Positions 12,069-23,649 are shown, counted from the stretch's first letter. The stretch: DNA of 64,000 nucleotides from Batkoa obscura (GCA_030770535.1 JASVEC010000007.1:930001-994000), one strand, 5' to 3'. Notes: generated by a model from the letters alone, not told the origin. Numbers and translations are program-made.

Positions 12069-12470
12069 TCAATTTATTTTTAAAAGTTCAACTTCGAAAT
12101 TAAGTGTAGCATTGGGTGGAATTACACCTGGATAACCTTGTGGACCATAAGCATAATCACCAGTGATAGTAAGGACAGCTTTTTCGCCTAAAGACATAGT
12201 TGGTACTCCTTCATCCCAACCACGAATAACTCTGCCAACACCAATTTGAGTAACAAAAGGAGTTCCACGGTCAACTGAAGAGTCAAATTTTTTACCATCT
12301 TCTAAAGTACCAGTGTAATGCATAGTTACATTATCACCTTGTTTTGGGAAGTTTTTACCATCGCCTTGCTTCAATAATTTTTTGGTTACTCCCATGGCAG
12401 TAGCGCTATTGCTAAAACTACGTAATGCTGGTAAGGTTTTTACTTTTTGGATTAAAGTTGAGCGAAACAT
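12069..12470 (-). CDS. FKBP12-type peptidyl-prolyl isomerase with mitochondrial presequence
   Basis: Single exon, 133 residues: a 25-residue extension followed by a full FKBP12 domain starting at the internal MGVTKK. The extension ([19 protein letters not shown], then a Ser/Asn/Ala-rich stretch) is basic, without acidic residues, and amphipathic, as expected of a mitochondrial targeting sequence. An internal start could also give a cytosolic form. Active-site residues match the neighbouring FKBP12 (7 differences in 108 residues). The genes are tail to tail, 250 bp apart. A family A element lies about 33 bp upstream of the start codon and may contribute to the promoter or 5' UTR. Duplication followed by acquisition of a targeting sequence is the likely history. 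Confidence 0.88.
   Translation of the reverse strand: MFRSTLIQKVKTLPALRSFSNSATAMGVTKKLLKQGDGKNFPKQGDNVTMHYTGTLEDGKKFDSSVDRGTPFVTQIGVGRVIRGWDEGVPTMSLGEKAVLTITGDYAYGPQGYPGVIPPNATLNFEVELLKIN
12126..12325 (-). repeat. Identical 200-bp core shared with the first FKBP gene (right arm)
   Basis: Reverse complement is identical base for base to 11562-11761. Identity stops abruptly at both ends inside the coding sequence, where synonymous differences become frequent. Confidence 0.9.
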
Positions 12471-12502
12471 TTTAAAAGATGAAGATTTTTTTTTGTAAAA
12501 AT

Positions 12503-12601
12503 TGGGGGTGTTTTTTCGACTTCATCACTTTTTCTATCTTTTGAGCGCTATTTGAGCGGAAAAATTGTTAGTAAAATTCTTAAACAAAAAAAACGCCCCT
12601 A
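12503..12601 (-). mobile_element. Family A MITE-like element, copy A2, beside the mitochondrial FKBP start
   Basis: About 98 bp, minus orientation: TTGGGGGTGTTTTTTCGACTT at the left and AAAAAAAACGCCCCTAA at the right, with core TTTTGAGCGCTATTTGAGCG. It begins about 33 bp before the ATG of the mitochondrial FKBP. Confidence 0.75.
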
Positions 12602-13176
12602 ATTGCTCAATTGAATTTCGTTTTATTTTTTTCGGGTCTAAGTTCTGTTTTTGGTTTATTGCCTTTTGGTAGCTAGGTAGTAAACGACCCTAAGAATAAT
12701 AAAAAGATGTGATGTATGTTATTACGTAGATTTTTATTGTCATATATTTATTGAAGGCTATTAGCTATATAATGATAAGATTTGTATAGTATAGTAAGCC
12801 ATAAAATTAACAGGCTTGAAATTTAAAAAAAATTATGCACATAACCAAGGAATTAAACGTAATGTCATGATTAGAATGAAGTTAAAAATTATATACATTC
12901 TTCATGCTTGTTTAATAAAATATATATTATATGGTTAAACTCATCAATAAACAAAGCAAAAAGGTATAACAAAAGTTATAGAAAGGTTGTTACTTTATTT
13001 TAAGTTATGAATAAAAAGCCATTTAAAATTTTTATACAATATTGATGCACAATGATAAAACTAGATCCTCATTAAGTACAATGAACCATATTTTAAGTTA
13101 CACAAATATCCTCGAATGAATTTTAAAATGAATGACTAAGATTTAAGAAAAATGAAATTATTATTTTATAAATATC
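12602..13176. other. Intergenic between arrestin and mitochondrial FKBP
   Basis: About 575 bp of AT-rich spacer downstream of the arrestin gene; no coding or RNA feature recognised. Confidence 0.5.
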
Positions 13177-14578
13177 TTAAGGTGAGACAGATCTAGAGAT
13201 ATCTAAGGGATACATAGCGGAAAATGGTGGTTTTTCTTTTTCATATCGTTCTGGTGAATAATTAGGTTGTATAGGTTGTTTCCTTGGATCCATTTCATCT
13301 GACTCATGCGAATAGATGCTTGAAACATCACTTATCAAAGATGGTGTTAATGAATGTCTAGCATTCCCTTTTCCATCACTTGTTGTATAAAATTCTCCTG
13401 CATCTATATTTGGTGGAAGGTAATGATCACTTATTAAGAGAGGTGGTATTTCTTCTAAAGTTACATTAAGCGTCGCTATTTGAACTGGAATTTCTAGTAT
13501 AAGTGGTGTGTAAGACCATGCTACTGCTGCGCTTATTACAATATAGTAATTTATACCCAAAATTTGTGATGAGTTGATGTCGGGTGGGGTTGTAGAAGGA
13601 ACAGATAATCGTACTAAATCGTTATCATCATCATCGCTTCGATGTGCAGGGATCTCAATTGCACTAATTTCTTTTTGTGAAGAAGGTGTTCTAAATGAAA
13701 TGGGTTACTATTAGACCAAAAAATAATGTAATTAATTACTCATTATCAGTTAATTGGATATTTTGAATAAGTTTTATAGATAACGTATTAACTGATTTCG
13801 TATTACGTGGGTATACTGATATATCCATAACGATATTTCCACCTATTTAAAGTATTAGTACAGATACAACTAGGTAACACACACAATATATTACCTGGGG
13901 TACATGATCGAAATTTCGTATCTGCAGTAAGTCTTATTTTTTCTTTCGATACAACACCATATACTGCTTCAGCACTGAAAGTTTCTGGCTTTATTAATGC
14001 TGGTACAAAATTAGGAATTGAAGATAATAAAGTAATTGGAGCAACAGTGGTATGACCAAATCTTGAAGGTCTATCAATAACAGCTTTAAACTTATATCGA
14101 ATGCTAGCATGTTCACCCTAAAATAATAGAGTCAATTAAAGAAAATAACTTTATAATTAAAACTAACTTCATAAGATGATGGGAAATTATAAGCCCCTAA
14201 ATCAACTTTAAATGGGAAGACATAAGATTTTGCTTCAAAATAGCCACACGGGTTATCCCAAAGTATTCTTTTAACCTTAAATATTTCATTGTCCTCAACA
14301 GCACGTCTATTTTAATATTAATTTAAGTTCGATTTAATACTTTGTATAGATTTACTTTGTACCAGCTGGTCCACTATAAGTAGATTCAATGCCGGTAAAG
14401 AACAAATTGAGAGCTTTTGCTCTTTCAGGTCTTTGAAAGCGAAATTTAACGAAACCTAATGAAGATATAGTAACGATAACAGTAAAATTCAAGCTAAGTT
14501 ACCTTCTAAAATTTGACCAGCATAAAAAACTTTTTGATCGTCTTTAAAGGAAATTGAAAAGTTTTCTGGTTTGACCAT
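13177..14578 (-). CDS. Alpha-arrestin-like (arrestin domain-containing) protein
   Basis: Six exons: 14503-14578, 14356-14455, 14168-14306, 13895-14117, 13740-13842, 13177-13690, giving 384 residues with unbroken frame. The start (MVKPENFSISFKDD, then VFYAGQILEGFVKF) is the classic first strands of the arrestin N domain. The motif RILWDNPCGYFEAKSYVFPF and the later KFRSCTPGGNIVMDISV mark the N and C arrestin domains. Such proteins act as adaptors in endocytosis and ubiquitin-ligase recruitment at the plasma membrane. No PPxY motif for Nedd4/Rsp5 binding is visible; the nearest is PPFSAMYP at the C-terminus. A polyaspartate-containing linker (HRSDDDDND) lies between the C domain strands. Family is firm, cargo is unknown. 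Confidence 0.82.
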
Positions 14579-16060
14579 CGTTTATAGTATTATAGAGTAT
14601 TAAAGTATTGGTTTGATGTAGAATAAACAATTTGATCGTCTTAATTATTTGTATAATTGATTTTCATAAATAACTGGAATAGTTTGCTTTATATGACTGC
14701 TCTTTTTGTTTTATTCAACTTTGACTCTTTTCCAATTATTAAGCTACTTTTGTATTTTGATTTGTTATTGTGATAAATTTTGAATTTATTGAATATTCAA
14801 TTTTTGATATTGGTTGTGATATAAAGTATCAAGAAGTGAATAAAAAAACTAAAAATAAATTTATTATGTTTTAATGTAGTTTTTTATTATCAATTAAGCC
14901 ATTCCAAATAAACTCAGTTTCTCCACTACTTTTTTTAATAAATTGTTTTTTTACAGTTGTATGGACAATTACTCATCTTATTTCCAATATTTCCAATTTA
15001 AGCCAAAATCGCCATTAAGAATATCCATATTTGTAAAAAAGATGACAATTTCCAAGTATCTTACTTTAGGAACATTATAATTGGTGCAATCAAATATATT
15101 GACCATAGGTTCTACCAATTATAAAACTGAACCATTTATTACTTTAAGCCCAGGCTAATATTTCATTTATATTCAATTAGTTTTTATAATTATTCCATTT
15201 TATCCGCTATGATTTGTCTTGGTACTGTGGCTTGACATCTGGATCTTTGTAGTACTGCTTATCATGCAAAGATAAACTATCAGAAATAAAATTCTAAATA
15301 AGATTTAACTTAAATTAGTAAGGTTAATAAGATTAGGCAATATTAGCTTTTATAAACTGTATAAATGTTTGTTTATTAAATAAGATAATAATTAAAATTT
15401 AATTAATCAAACCGTATAAACTATTATTTTATTTAATTTTTCATTTCAAATATAACAAGAAGATTTCTAATATTTGGATTAAACTATTGTTTCGAAGCCT
15501 AAATTTAGTTAAAATTTAAAGTTCTAAGTCCTTACTTTCACTATCTTTAATCCAGAATCAGTTTTACTTTACATTATTGATTAACTATAATCATTATTTG
15601 ATATAATTCAAATATAACTGTTTAATTGTTGAACTTAATCATTTAAAATGAGCTTTTAAAAATTAAAAGTTGATGAAATATATACTTAAATTACTTTTCG
15701 GTTGGAATAATTATTTTTAATCACCGATTATAAAATTTTATTAAAATTATTAAAATTATTAAAAATCAAAAATAAATAATAACAAGAATATTGAAGATTC
15801 CATTTGATTAAAGAATTCCAAAATATTTATAAAAAATTCTAATTAAAAAATATGTTCAAATTAACAATATTTTTCATACTTTTTTTTTCAAAATCTCAAA
15901 GAAGCTTCACTCCCAAGTGATTAACTCTATTTTCTCAAGTTTATTTTTTTGCGTCAATAAACTACCCATAATAAGCTAATCAATCCAGCCAAGAATTGAA
16001 ATCAAAATTTGATGATAATCTAAGATAAAAAAATTGGATCAAATAATATTATTTTTAAAA
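14579..16060. other. Divergent intergenic region, one doubtful exon
   Basis: About 1.5 kb between the arrestin and complex I genes. It is AT-rich and mostly featureless. One minus-strand segment (15207-15293) reads like a terminal exon and is listed separately. No other structure seen. Confidence 0.4.
15207..15293 (-). other. Possible terminal exon or gene remnant
   Basis: An acceptor-like TTTAG at 15294-15298 is followed by an open frame of 28 codons ending in TAG, reading SLHDKQYYKDPDVKPQYQDK near its end. The composition (Asp, Gln, Pro, Tyr) is unlike random AT-rich sequence. No matching upstream exon with a good donor was found, so this may be a remnant of a small gene. Family not recognised. 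Confidence 0.2.
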
Positions 16061-16977
16061 ATGAGTTATCTTCGTAAAGTAATAAAATTTAATGGTAACT
16101 TTAATTACGTAGCCATCGATGACATGTATTAAAACTAAATATTACTTAAGGTAGAGCTCTTCAACCAACAAAATATTTCAGTACCAGTATAGTTAGAAAT
16201 AGTGGTAATAAATACAAACTAATTCATAATTTAGTAAAACTAATCACTAGAAAAAAATAAAGCTTCTCCAGCCGATCCACAATTTAGAAGCGGAAATGAA
16301 AAGTATCATTCATATGGACAATATTTGATGAGTTTGATGCCAAAATATATTGAGCGTTTTTCTATCTATAAAGATGAGTTAACTTTATACGTAGGACCAA
16401 ACAGTATATTACCAGTGATGGAAATTTTAAAAGATCATAGTGGTACTCAATTTAAACAAGTACAAGATATAACTGCAGTCGATTATCCATCTCGTAGCAG
16501 TCGATTTGAAATCGTATACAATTTATTATCTGTTACTCATTCTACACGTATCCGTGTTAAAACTTATACGGATGAAGTTACTCCAGTACCTTCTTTAACT
16601 CCTTTATTCAAATCAGCTAATTGGTTAGAAAGAGAAGTTTGGGATATGTTCGGTGTATTTTTTACCGGTCATCCGGATTTACGTCGTATTTTAACTGATT
16701 ATGGATTCTCTGGTCATCCACTTAGAAAAGATTTTCCTTTAACTGGTTATGTTGAAGTTCGTTATGATGAAGAGCGCAAAAGAGTGGTTACTGAACCTTT
16801 GGAATTAGCTCAAGCTTTCCGTAACTTTGATTATTCTTCTGCTTGGGAACAAACAGGTAAATTTTTTATTTTCAATGATAGAGATTAAGATTTAATATAA
16901 ATTTATTTATAGGTCAAGGTAGAGATAATAAACCGGAAAAACTTTCTATTCCTGGTGTTGTTGGTAAAAAAGAATAA
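16061..16977 (+). CDS. NADH:ubiquinone oxidoreductase 30-kDa subunit (NDUFS3/NuoC type)
   Basis: Four exons: 16061-16094, 16151-16204, 16251-16856, 16913-16977, giving 252 residues. This is a core subunit of the peripheral arm of respiratory complex I. The N-terminus MSYLRKVIKFNGRALQPTK, then YFSTS, is a mitochondrial presequence. The mature part begins near YGQYLMSLMPKYIERF. The family signature is clear: LEREVWDMFGVFFTGHPDLR, then LRRILTDYGFSGHPLRKDFP. The last exon adds the short conserved tail after the FDYSSAW region. Its presence shows that the organism retains complex I, unlike Saccharomyces and relatives. Confidence 0.92.
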
Positions 16978-17627
16978 GTTTATGATTATTAAATATAATA
17001 TGTTCTATTTTTTTGATCTTACATTACTTTTTTTTAACATTTATTAAGTTGATTTGCATTTTTTATAGAATAAGTGATACGAAGAATATAAAATGGAATA
17101 GTATAATGATAGATATTGAAACATGACAAATATCAAATAAAGTATTTATGTAATGTTCAATATTACATGTATTTACGCTAAATTATTTAAACTACTATCT
17201 TTTTGACCCTTACCCTGAGTGAATAATGTTTAATATCAAAAAAGCTGCTAAAATTTATAGGAAGATGAGACGTCAGAATAAAAACAGTAAAAGGCAATTG
17301 ATAATAATAGCTTGGGATCAAAAGAGATTGAATAATGATGCTATATCTACTTTTAGATTTTAGTAGCTTAGATGATTTTTAGAACAATCCCTTATATACT
17401 AAAGATTGCTATTCCTTGACTATACATGTATTAGGAGTATTATAGCATCAGATTATAGTTATATTGGTAGTTTTGTAATAAACCCAACTTGTATTTTAAA
17501 TCATTTACATTTTATATAAAATATTATTTTTTTAACTATTCATATAGTTAATATAATAACCAAAATAAAACATTAAACGTGGTAAAAGTTTATTTTTTTT
17601 AATAAAAAATAATTGGTATATATATAC
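16978..17627. other. Intergenic between complex I subunit and ubiquilin
   Basis: About 650 bp between convergent genes; no coding or structural feature recognised. Confidence 0.5.
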
Positions 17628-18784
17628 CTAAGGATTCGAGAAAAGATATTCAACAGCGGCATGAACGTTACCACCGGTAGCTAATAAAGCACGTATATTT
17701 CTTTGAGCATCATGAAAGCCCATATCAGCGAGCTGTTGAAGTTGAACTTGAAATCGCTCTTCTGGTGGTTGTTGATTACCAGCAGCATTGCCACTATCTC
17801 CAGTAGTATTCGTTGAATTATTATTATTAAATAAATTATTAGCTCCGCCAAATGCTTCAAATAAATTAGGTACCCTTGGATTACTTCCTAATACTGGATT
17901 GTTTCCATTGGTGCCAGTGTTTGCACCAGTATTTGCACCAGTATTTGCACCAGTATTTGCACCAGTATTTGCACCAAATGGGTTACTGCCCATAGCACCA
18001 CCCATAGCACCACCCATGTTACCACCCATCATTTCACGCATTTGAGGGGAAGCCATCATTTCTCTCATACCTGGGGTATTCATCATTGACATCATCGAAC
18101 TAATTTGTTCAGGTGTCATACCCATATTTTGTAACTGTGGATTAAATTGCATCACACTACGTACCACTTCTGGATTGGACATTAAAGAAGTAAAAAAATT
18201 CATTGAATTTGGATCATTCAATAAACTATTTTGTAAATTTTCCATATTTCCCATACCTCCTAAATTACCAAAAGGATTACCCTGAGCATTCGCTCCATTG
18301 CCTCCTTGTCCTCCTAAAGGTGGTAAATTAAATTGACTTAATAAATCGGCAGGGTTTTGACCACCAAATGGAAATGGAGTATTATTTTGAGTAGTTGATT
18401 CAGTGGTGGTATTTAGAGCATTTGTATTTTGAGTAGTAGAAGTAGTATTTATTGGAGCTAAAAAGAAATAATTTAAATCAAAAATTAAATAATTTAAATC
18501 AAAAGATTACCTTGAGGAGCAGCTTTATTAGTAGTAGCTGCACCTTTAACTAGATGGATAGTATTATCATTTTTCAAGTTATAAGAACTTAAACTTTGTT
18601 CATCTTTTAAAACTTTACCAGCAAAAATTAAACGTAACCTTTCCTTTGGAATATCCATTTTTTCACTAATAGTTTGTTTAAAATCCCCAATTAAAGTTCC
18701 ACTACCTACATCATAAGTATCCTTTTGTCCATCGGACATCTTCACATGGATTTTTATAGTCTCATTTGTACCGCTAGCTTCCAT
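17628..18784 (-). CDS. Ubiquilin / Dsk2-type ubiquitin shuttle protein
   Basis: Two exons, 18511-18784 and 17628-18457, giving 367 residues (yeast Dsk2 has 373). Order: ubiquitin-like domain (about 10-82; [10 protein letters not shown] to NTIHLVKG), a Gln/Asn/Gly-rich linker, an STI1-type region (about 170-235, with [19 protein letters not shown]), and a C-terminal UBA domain (about 322-365; [20 protein letters not shown]). These proteins bind ubiquitinated clients through UBA and the proteasome through UBL. A 12-bp tandem repeat gives five GANT units between the STI1 region and UBA, an unusual linker that may vary between strains. Confidence 0.93.
17911..17976 (-). repeat. In-frame 12-bp tandem repeat in ubiquilin
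   Basis: About 5.5 copies of ACCAGTATTTGC, encoding repeated Gly-Ala-Asn-Thr on the minus strand. The copies are nearly identical, so the array is probably recent and length-variable. Confidence 0.85.
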
Positions 18785-19288
18785 ACTTTTGTTTTCTTAT
18801 TGTCTTTAGTAAGTTAAACCTTTAATAAAATTTTATTTTTCTTTTAAATTAAAAGCGTTGTGCTGGAGTAAATGATACAACTGCTTTTTATTGGTGGAAA
18901 ACTAGGTGAATCTTTTTAAGTTTGAAACAAAGTTGTCATTGTGTTTTCAGTCAAAGTTGATTAGTTCTTTTTGATTGGAAAAATACTATATTGAAATACC
19001 GCTTATTATTTCAATATTTTTTCTAATAATTTTTTGAAATTTATTGAAAAAATGATCCAAGATCTATAGTCAAAAAAGACATTACCTTATTTTTTCTAAA
19101 TTTGTTATATAGAAATTTATACTTTATATATTTTAAATCATTAGTAGTATAATCATAATTCATTTGTATTTCAATTTTATAATTTTAATAGGCTGTCTAT
19201 TATATTCTAACTTTTTACCAAAATAGTTGCAAAACGATAAACTAAAAAGCTTAAAAAAATTTCCAACAATTTTTTAAATTCCAAAATC
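18785..19288. other. Divergent upstream region of ubiquilin and the 363-residue orphan
   Basis: About 500 bp of AT-rich sequence between two divergent start codons; it should hold both promoters. No recognised motif. Confidence 0.5.
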
Positions 19289-19520
19289 ATGACATTAAAT
19301 TCAACCAAAGATGAAGACCCAAAAGAGTTACTCAAATTATATAACAAATTAAGCAAAATCAAACAATATTATGATGATAATCAAATAACTAATTTAGAGT
19401 TAATAATGAGTTATATAATTTATTATAATCAATATCTATTTCCCAAAAAATGGTTTACTGGTAGTATTAAAATTTTAGAATCAGAACAACAGTTTATTGA
19501 GTTATTTAAACATATAAAAG

Positions 19521-19567
<47 letters not shown>

Positions 19568-20380
19568 CTAAATTTATTATCATTATTGTTTAATGAAGAT
19601 GATGAAAAATCAGTGTTAAAACAAATCGAAAATAAAATTAGAAAAAAAGTTCCAACAATAGAAAAAATAAATTTAATAGATCTATTTAAATACTCTATCT
19701 TATATAAAATAGAAGATTATATTAATCAATTAATTTACAATTTGTATTCTATCAATAACAATTATATAATAAATATATATGATTATATACCTTCAGTAGA
19801 AGAAGTTTTAAATCTCCAATGTAAAGGTAGAAGGTGTGTAAGTTTATTTTTTCAACAATCAGAACTAACTCAACAATTTAAAATGGAATATCCCCCATAT
19901 TCCAAATTAACAGCTATTGAATTTATGCTACATGATCTACAACATTTAAATAAATTTTTAGATATAAAATTTTATTATCAACAGATAGGATTCTTTAATT
20001 ATATAAAACAAAATCAATTTGTTTTATTACAAAACTTAAATAGAGATCCTCATTTTTATCCAGATTTAGCTCATATCACTTCCGATATGAATAGTGTAGC
20101 TATTCATTCTATTAGTTTTTTAAAAGCTAAATCGATTGCTTCTTATCATCGTTGGTTTTATCCTCCGCCTTGTAGTACTTTGAGATTAAATGATTTGGAA
20201 CATGAAGAATTTGAGAAGAAAATTTGGAATAAGTTTATTGAACCTATTGGTAATAAAGAAAAACAAATTTTAAATATACTTTGTAGTAGGAAGTTAAAAT
20301 CGGAAGAAAAGGATTTGATTAATGATTATTTTCATACTTTTGGTAAAAGTTGTTTGAAGCTTATTAATGATAATGAGTAG
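19289..20380 (+). CDS. Uncharacterised protein, probably a conserved fungal family
   Basis: Single exon, 363 residues, not assigned to a named domain. It has a polyasparagine run (about residues 78-91, encoded by an AAT microsatellite). The conserved-looking half is C-terminal, about 205-300: EFMLHDLQHLNKFLD, then QIGFFNYI, then a His/Asp-rich stretch HFYPDLAHITSDMNS followed by FLKAKSIASYHRWFYPPP. It resembles from memory hypothetical proteins of other fungi that pair an HDL-motif with a SDMN motif, but that is not verified. Histidines and acidic residues could be a metal site. No signal peptide or membrane segment. Function unknown. Confidence 0.75.
19521..19565 (+). repeat. AAT microsatellite encoding polyasparagine
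   Basis: About 14-15 uninterrupted AAT triplets in frame inside the orphan gene; likely length-polymorphic. Similar shorter AAT/ATT runs occur in introns and in the site-2 protease gene. Confidence 0.9.
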
Positions 20381-20578
20381 TTATATTGTAGTATATATAA
20401 GTTGTATTCTACTATAGAGTAGATAGTTTCTTCACTTTTTTTTATCTTGGATCTTTAATTCTAAATGGAGCCAATCAAATCAAATAAAAATTTTAAATAC
20501 AATTCATTTTAATTTCGTAATCCTTTTATTAAATTTTAAAAAATTTATTAACAATAACAGCATTATAAAAAACAAAGG

Positions 20579-21734
20579 ATGAGTCAAGTTGAACCAACTG
20601 CTACTTCAAACCCCGAAGTAGAAATCAAAAATGATAATAAATTAACGGAATATTTCAATTTAATTAATAAAAAGATTAATGATACATTTCCACTTGTTAT
20701 TTATAGAGATGAAGTAGAAGAAAAAGTCAAATGTGAAGAATATAACTTATATTTACATTTAAATAGTAAAGATGATGAATTATCAATGATGCCTTTTTCT
20801 TTAATGATTCAGGTAATATTATTTGTTATTTGTTATTTTTATTTTATTGATAAATTTATTATTTATGTTAGTTATTAAACAAAATCAATAACTCAGATAA
20901 AAAAATGAATATCCATTTTACTAATAAAGAGTTACAATCCCCAACAAGTAAGTTAATTAATATTTAATTTTTCTTTTATTCAATTTATTTAATAGATCAA
21001 CTTCCTTATTTAATTACTCCTCAAGGCGATGTATTAGTGGATAGTGATTTGATTCAAGTATTTACTAAAGAGTTAACGGTAAATTGATTATAAAAGTTAT
21101 TTGATAGTTATAAATTAATAATGTTTATTTTGAAAAAATATAGGAAAACAATCTTCAATTAAAGAGTAGTTATTATCAAATCGAACAAAATTTAAGTTTT
21201 ATATTAGTAAGTTTATATTATTATAATAACAACTTATTACTAACATTTTAATTCTCTAATTTATAGGATTATTTTTTATTTGCTGATAATGAAATTTATA
21301 ATAATATTACTTATAATTATATAACTCAAGGTTATTCTTGGCCATTAAATCAAATTATAGCATATCAATTAAGTAGTAGAAAAATTGATAAAATTGTTAA
21401 CAATGAATTATTTTATAATACTACTACCAATTATAATCAAATTTTATTTCAATTTGAAACTATTATTAAAGTTATTAATCAATTGTTATCTCAATCTACT
21501 ACTGAATATTTTTCAAATCAATCGTAAGTTTATTATTTGTTAATTATTATAATTATTATATATTAATTACATTTCAATAGAGTTCCCAACGTATTGGATG
21601 CTTTAGTATTTTCTTATTTTCATATAATATTACAAGTATTTCCAAAATCTCATTTATTAAAAAATATATTATTAGAGCATACTAATTTAGTAGATTATAC
21701 TAAATTAATCTTTAACCTTTATTTTAAAAAATAA
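20579..21734 (+). CDS. Metaxin / Sam35-like outer-membrane import subunit
   Basis: Six exons: 20579-20812, 20872-20947, 20996-21078, 21144-21206, 21267-21523, 21581-21734, giving 288 residues. Metaxins are GST-fold subunits of the SAM complex that inserts beta-barrel proteins into the mitochondrial outer membrane. The N-terminal thioredoxin-like part holds FPLVIYRDEVEE, YNLYLHLNS and LPYLITPQGDVLVDSDLI. The C-terminal helical part ends with VPNVLDALVFSYFHIIL, matching the metaxin P-x-x-LDA-x-VF motif, and HTNLVDYTKLIFNLYF. Sam35 against Sam37 cannot be settled; the start is closer to Sam35. The gene is convergent with CSN3, with only 18 bp between stop codons. Confidence 0.75.
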
Positions 21735-21752
21735 AATAAACAATATAAAATT

Positions 21753-23649
21753 TTAATAATCAAATATTCTCCTTTCATCTTGTACATAATATCTCGAGCT
21801 TATTGGTTCTCCTTCTTCATTTGTAGTAGTCTATTTAATTATATTATATTATATTATTACTATCTTATTATATTTTATTACCTCTTTATTATTATGAAGT
21901 TTAATATCATTTAATAAATCTAAATTCAAATGATGATTTAAATCTAAAGTCATTAGATTTAATTGATTTAATTCATTAAAGGAATTATTTAATAAATCCC
22001 AAAAATTAAATACAGTAATATCAACTTGATCAAATTGAATATCTCCAGTAATTACATTAGCAGTATCATCAATTTTATAATCAATTATTTTACATTCTAA
22101 TTTATTTTGAAAGATCTATAAACACAATAATATTAGTATTCTATTATATTAATTTATTAAAACTATTATAATATTAATTACCAAATTTAAAAATAAATGT
22201 TCAACTGGAGTTTGATTATAATCATAAAATGAATAAACCATAGTTGATAATTGATCAAAATCAGCATAACAATAAATTTTAGCTAAATTTAGTAAATATT
22301 TCTTTTTTATACAACTTAATATAACTTCACATAATTCTTTAACATTATCCTAAAATAATAGAAAGTTTATATTAATATTAATGTTATTATATTATTTTAT
22401 ATAATGTTTTTACTTTAATTAAAGATTCATTATTAATATCTAACCAAATAGATAAACCAGTAACATCTTTACATTTAACTAAATTTTTTAAATATTCATA
22501 TTCTTTAAGTTGACCATGTCTTGATTTTAAATATGTTTTAATTGTTTCTGATTTAACTGGAGGTATCTAAATTTTTATTAATAAATTTATTAACATAATA
22601 TTATTAAACTTACTTTCTCTCCTTGAAATAGTAATTGTAATACTATATATATTTTAACTCCAAGGGTAATATATTCATTACTCTTATTCATTTTGGTATA
22701 TTTTTCAGGCAAAATTAATAACTAATTGATAGAATAATTGTTAAATATTATTATAGGTATTATTAAATACGAATTTAAATTTTACTTTCTGAATAGCTTC
22801 AAATGCTTTGAAATAATTTCCATTTCGAATTAATATTAAACTTGAATAATAATAATATTTCATATAATCCCGAATTTTAAAGGTACTATCCTATGTTATA
22901 TTAATGCTATATTACATTATATTTTTATATATTCTCATTACTACTACCTCAATTCCATTACTATTAATTAATAAATTACAAATTGGTAATGTTAAATGAT
23001 CCATTTTTTCTTCATAAAATAACTAATAATAATATTATTATTATAAAATATAAAAATTTAAATTAACTTACTTTAAGTGTTTTTGGATGATATATAGTTA
23101 AATTAAACTTCATTGGTACCCTTTTTAATATTTCTAATAATATTTTTCCAACAAATAATTTCTATATAATAAATACAATTTTAATCAAAATAATAGAAAC
23201 TTACTTTAACTTTCAAATATTTTAATGTAGTTAAATCCGATACCAATTTGCAAAATAATAATACTAAGTTAATTTTAATATTATTTATTATTATTATAAA
23301 TTATTCTTGATTTGTTTACCGTTTTCTTCGTTAATAACTACATTCTCATTATCTTTAATCTTTTTACTCATAGTATAAATATATTTTAAAAATGGTTCAC
23401 AATTAATTTCGCTTTTTTCTTTATACAAATAATTCAAATATTTATTACTATGTCAATCTATTAGTCATCTTATCGTTCATCAATAATAAAAACAACTATT
23501 TACCAAACTTCCAAAATTAAATTAATTTCTGAATCAATATTAAATGTGGACAATAGACATTGATTATTATCATTAATCTCCTTTATACTAGTGATATTTA
23601 ATTGACGAAATAAAGCTTCGATTTCCTTGTTTGAATTATTATCTCCCAT
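21753..23649 (-). CDS. COP9 signalosome subunit 3 (CSN3)
   Basis: Eleven small exons from ATG at 23649 to TAA at 21753-21755; all ten introns have GT-AG ends and keep the frame, giving about 445 residues (human CSN3 has 423). The COP9 signalosome removes NEDD8 from cullin-RING ligases. The TPR-like middle contains IRDYMKYYYSSLILIRNGNY and FKAFEAIQKLLILPEKY, aligning with the human CSN3 stretch before its PCI domain. The PCI region follows, with KKYLLNLAKIYCYADFDQL and a final winged-helix part (HLFLNLIFQNKLECKIIDYK). CSN3 is among the fast-evolving subunits and is often lost in fungi, so its presence suggests a full complex. It is related in fold to proteasome lid Rpn3, but the length and the YYYSSL motif favour CSN3. 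Confidence 0.75.

Noticed and set aside
17900-17980. Short regular repeats considered as CRISPR
   Set aside because: They are directly adjacent coding repeats without spacers, in a eukaryotic genome.
17788-18045. Plus-strand ORF with proline/alanine repeats
   Set aside because: It is the complement of the ubiquilin GANT repeat and linker; the minus-strand gene has UBL, STI1 and UBA domains.
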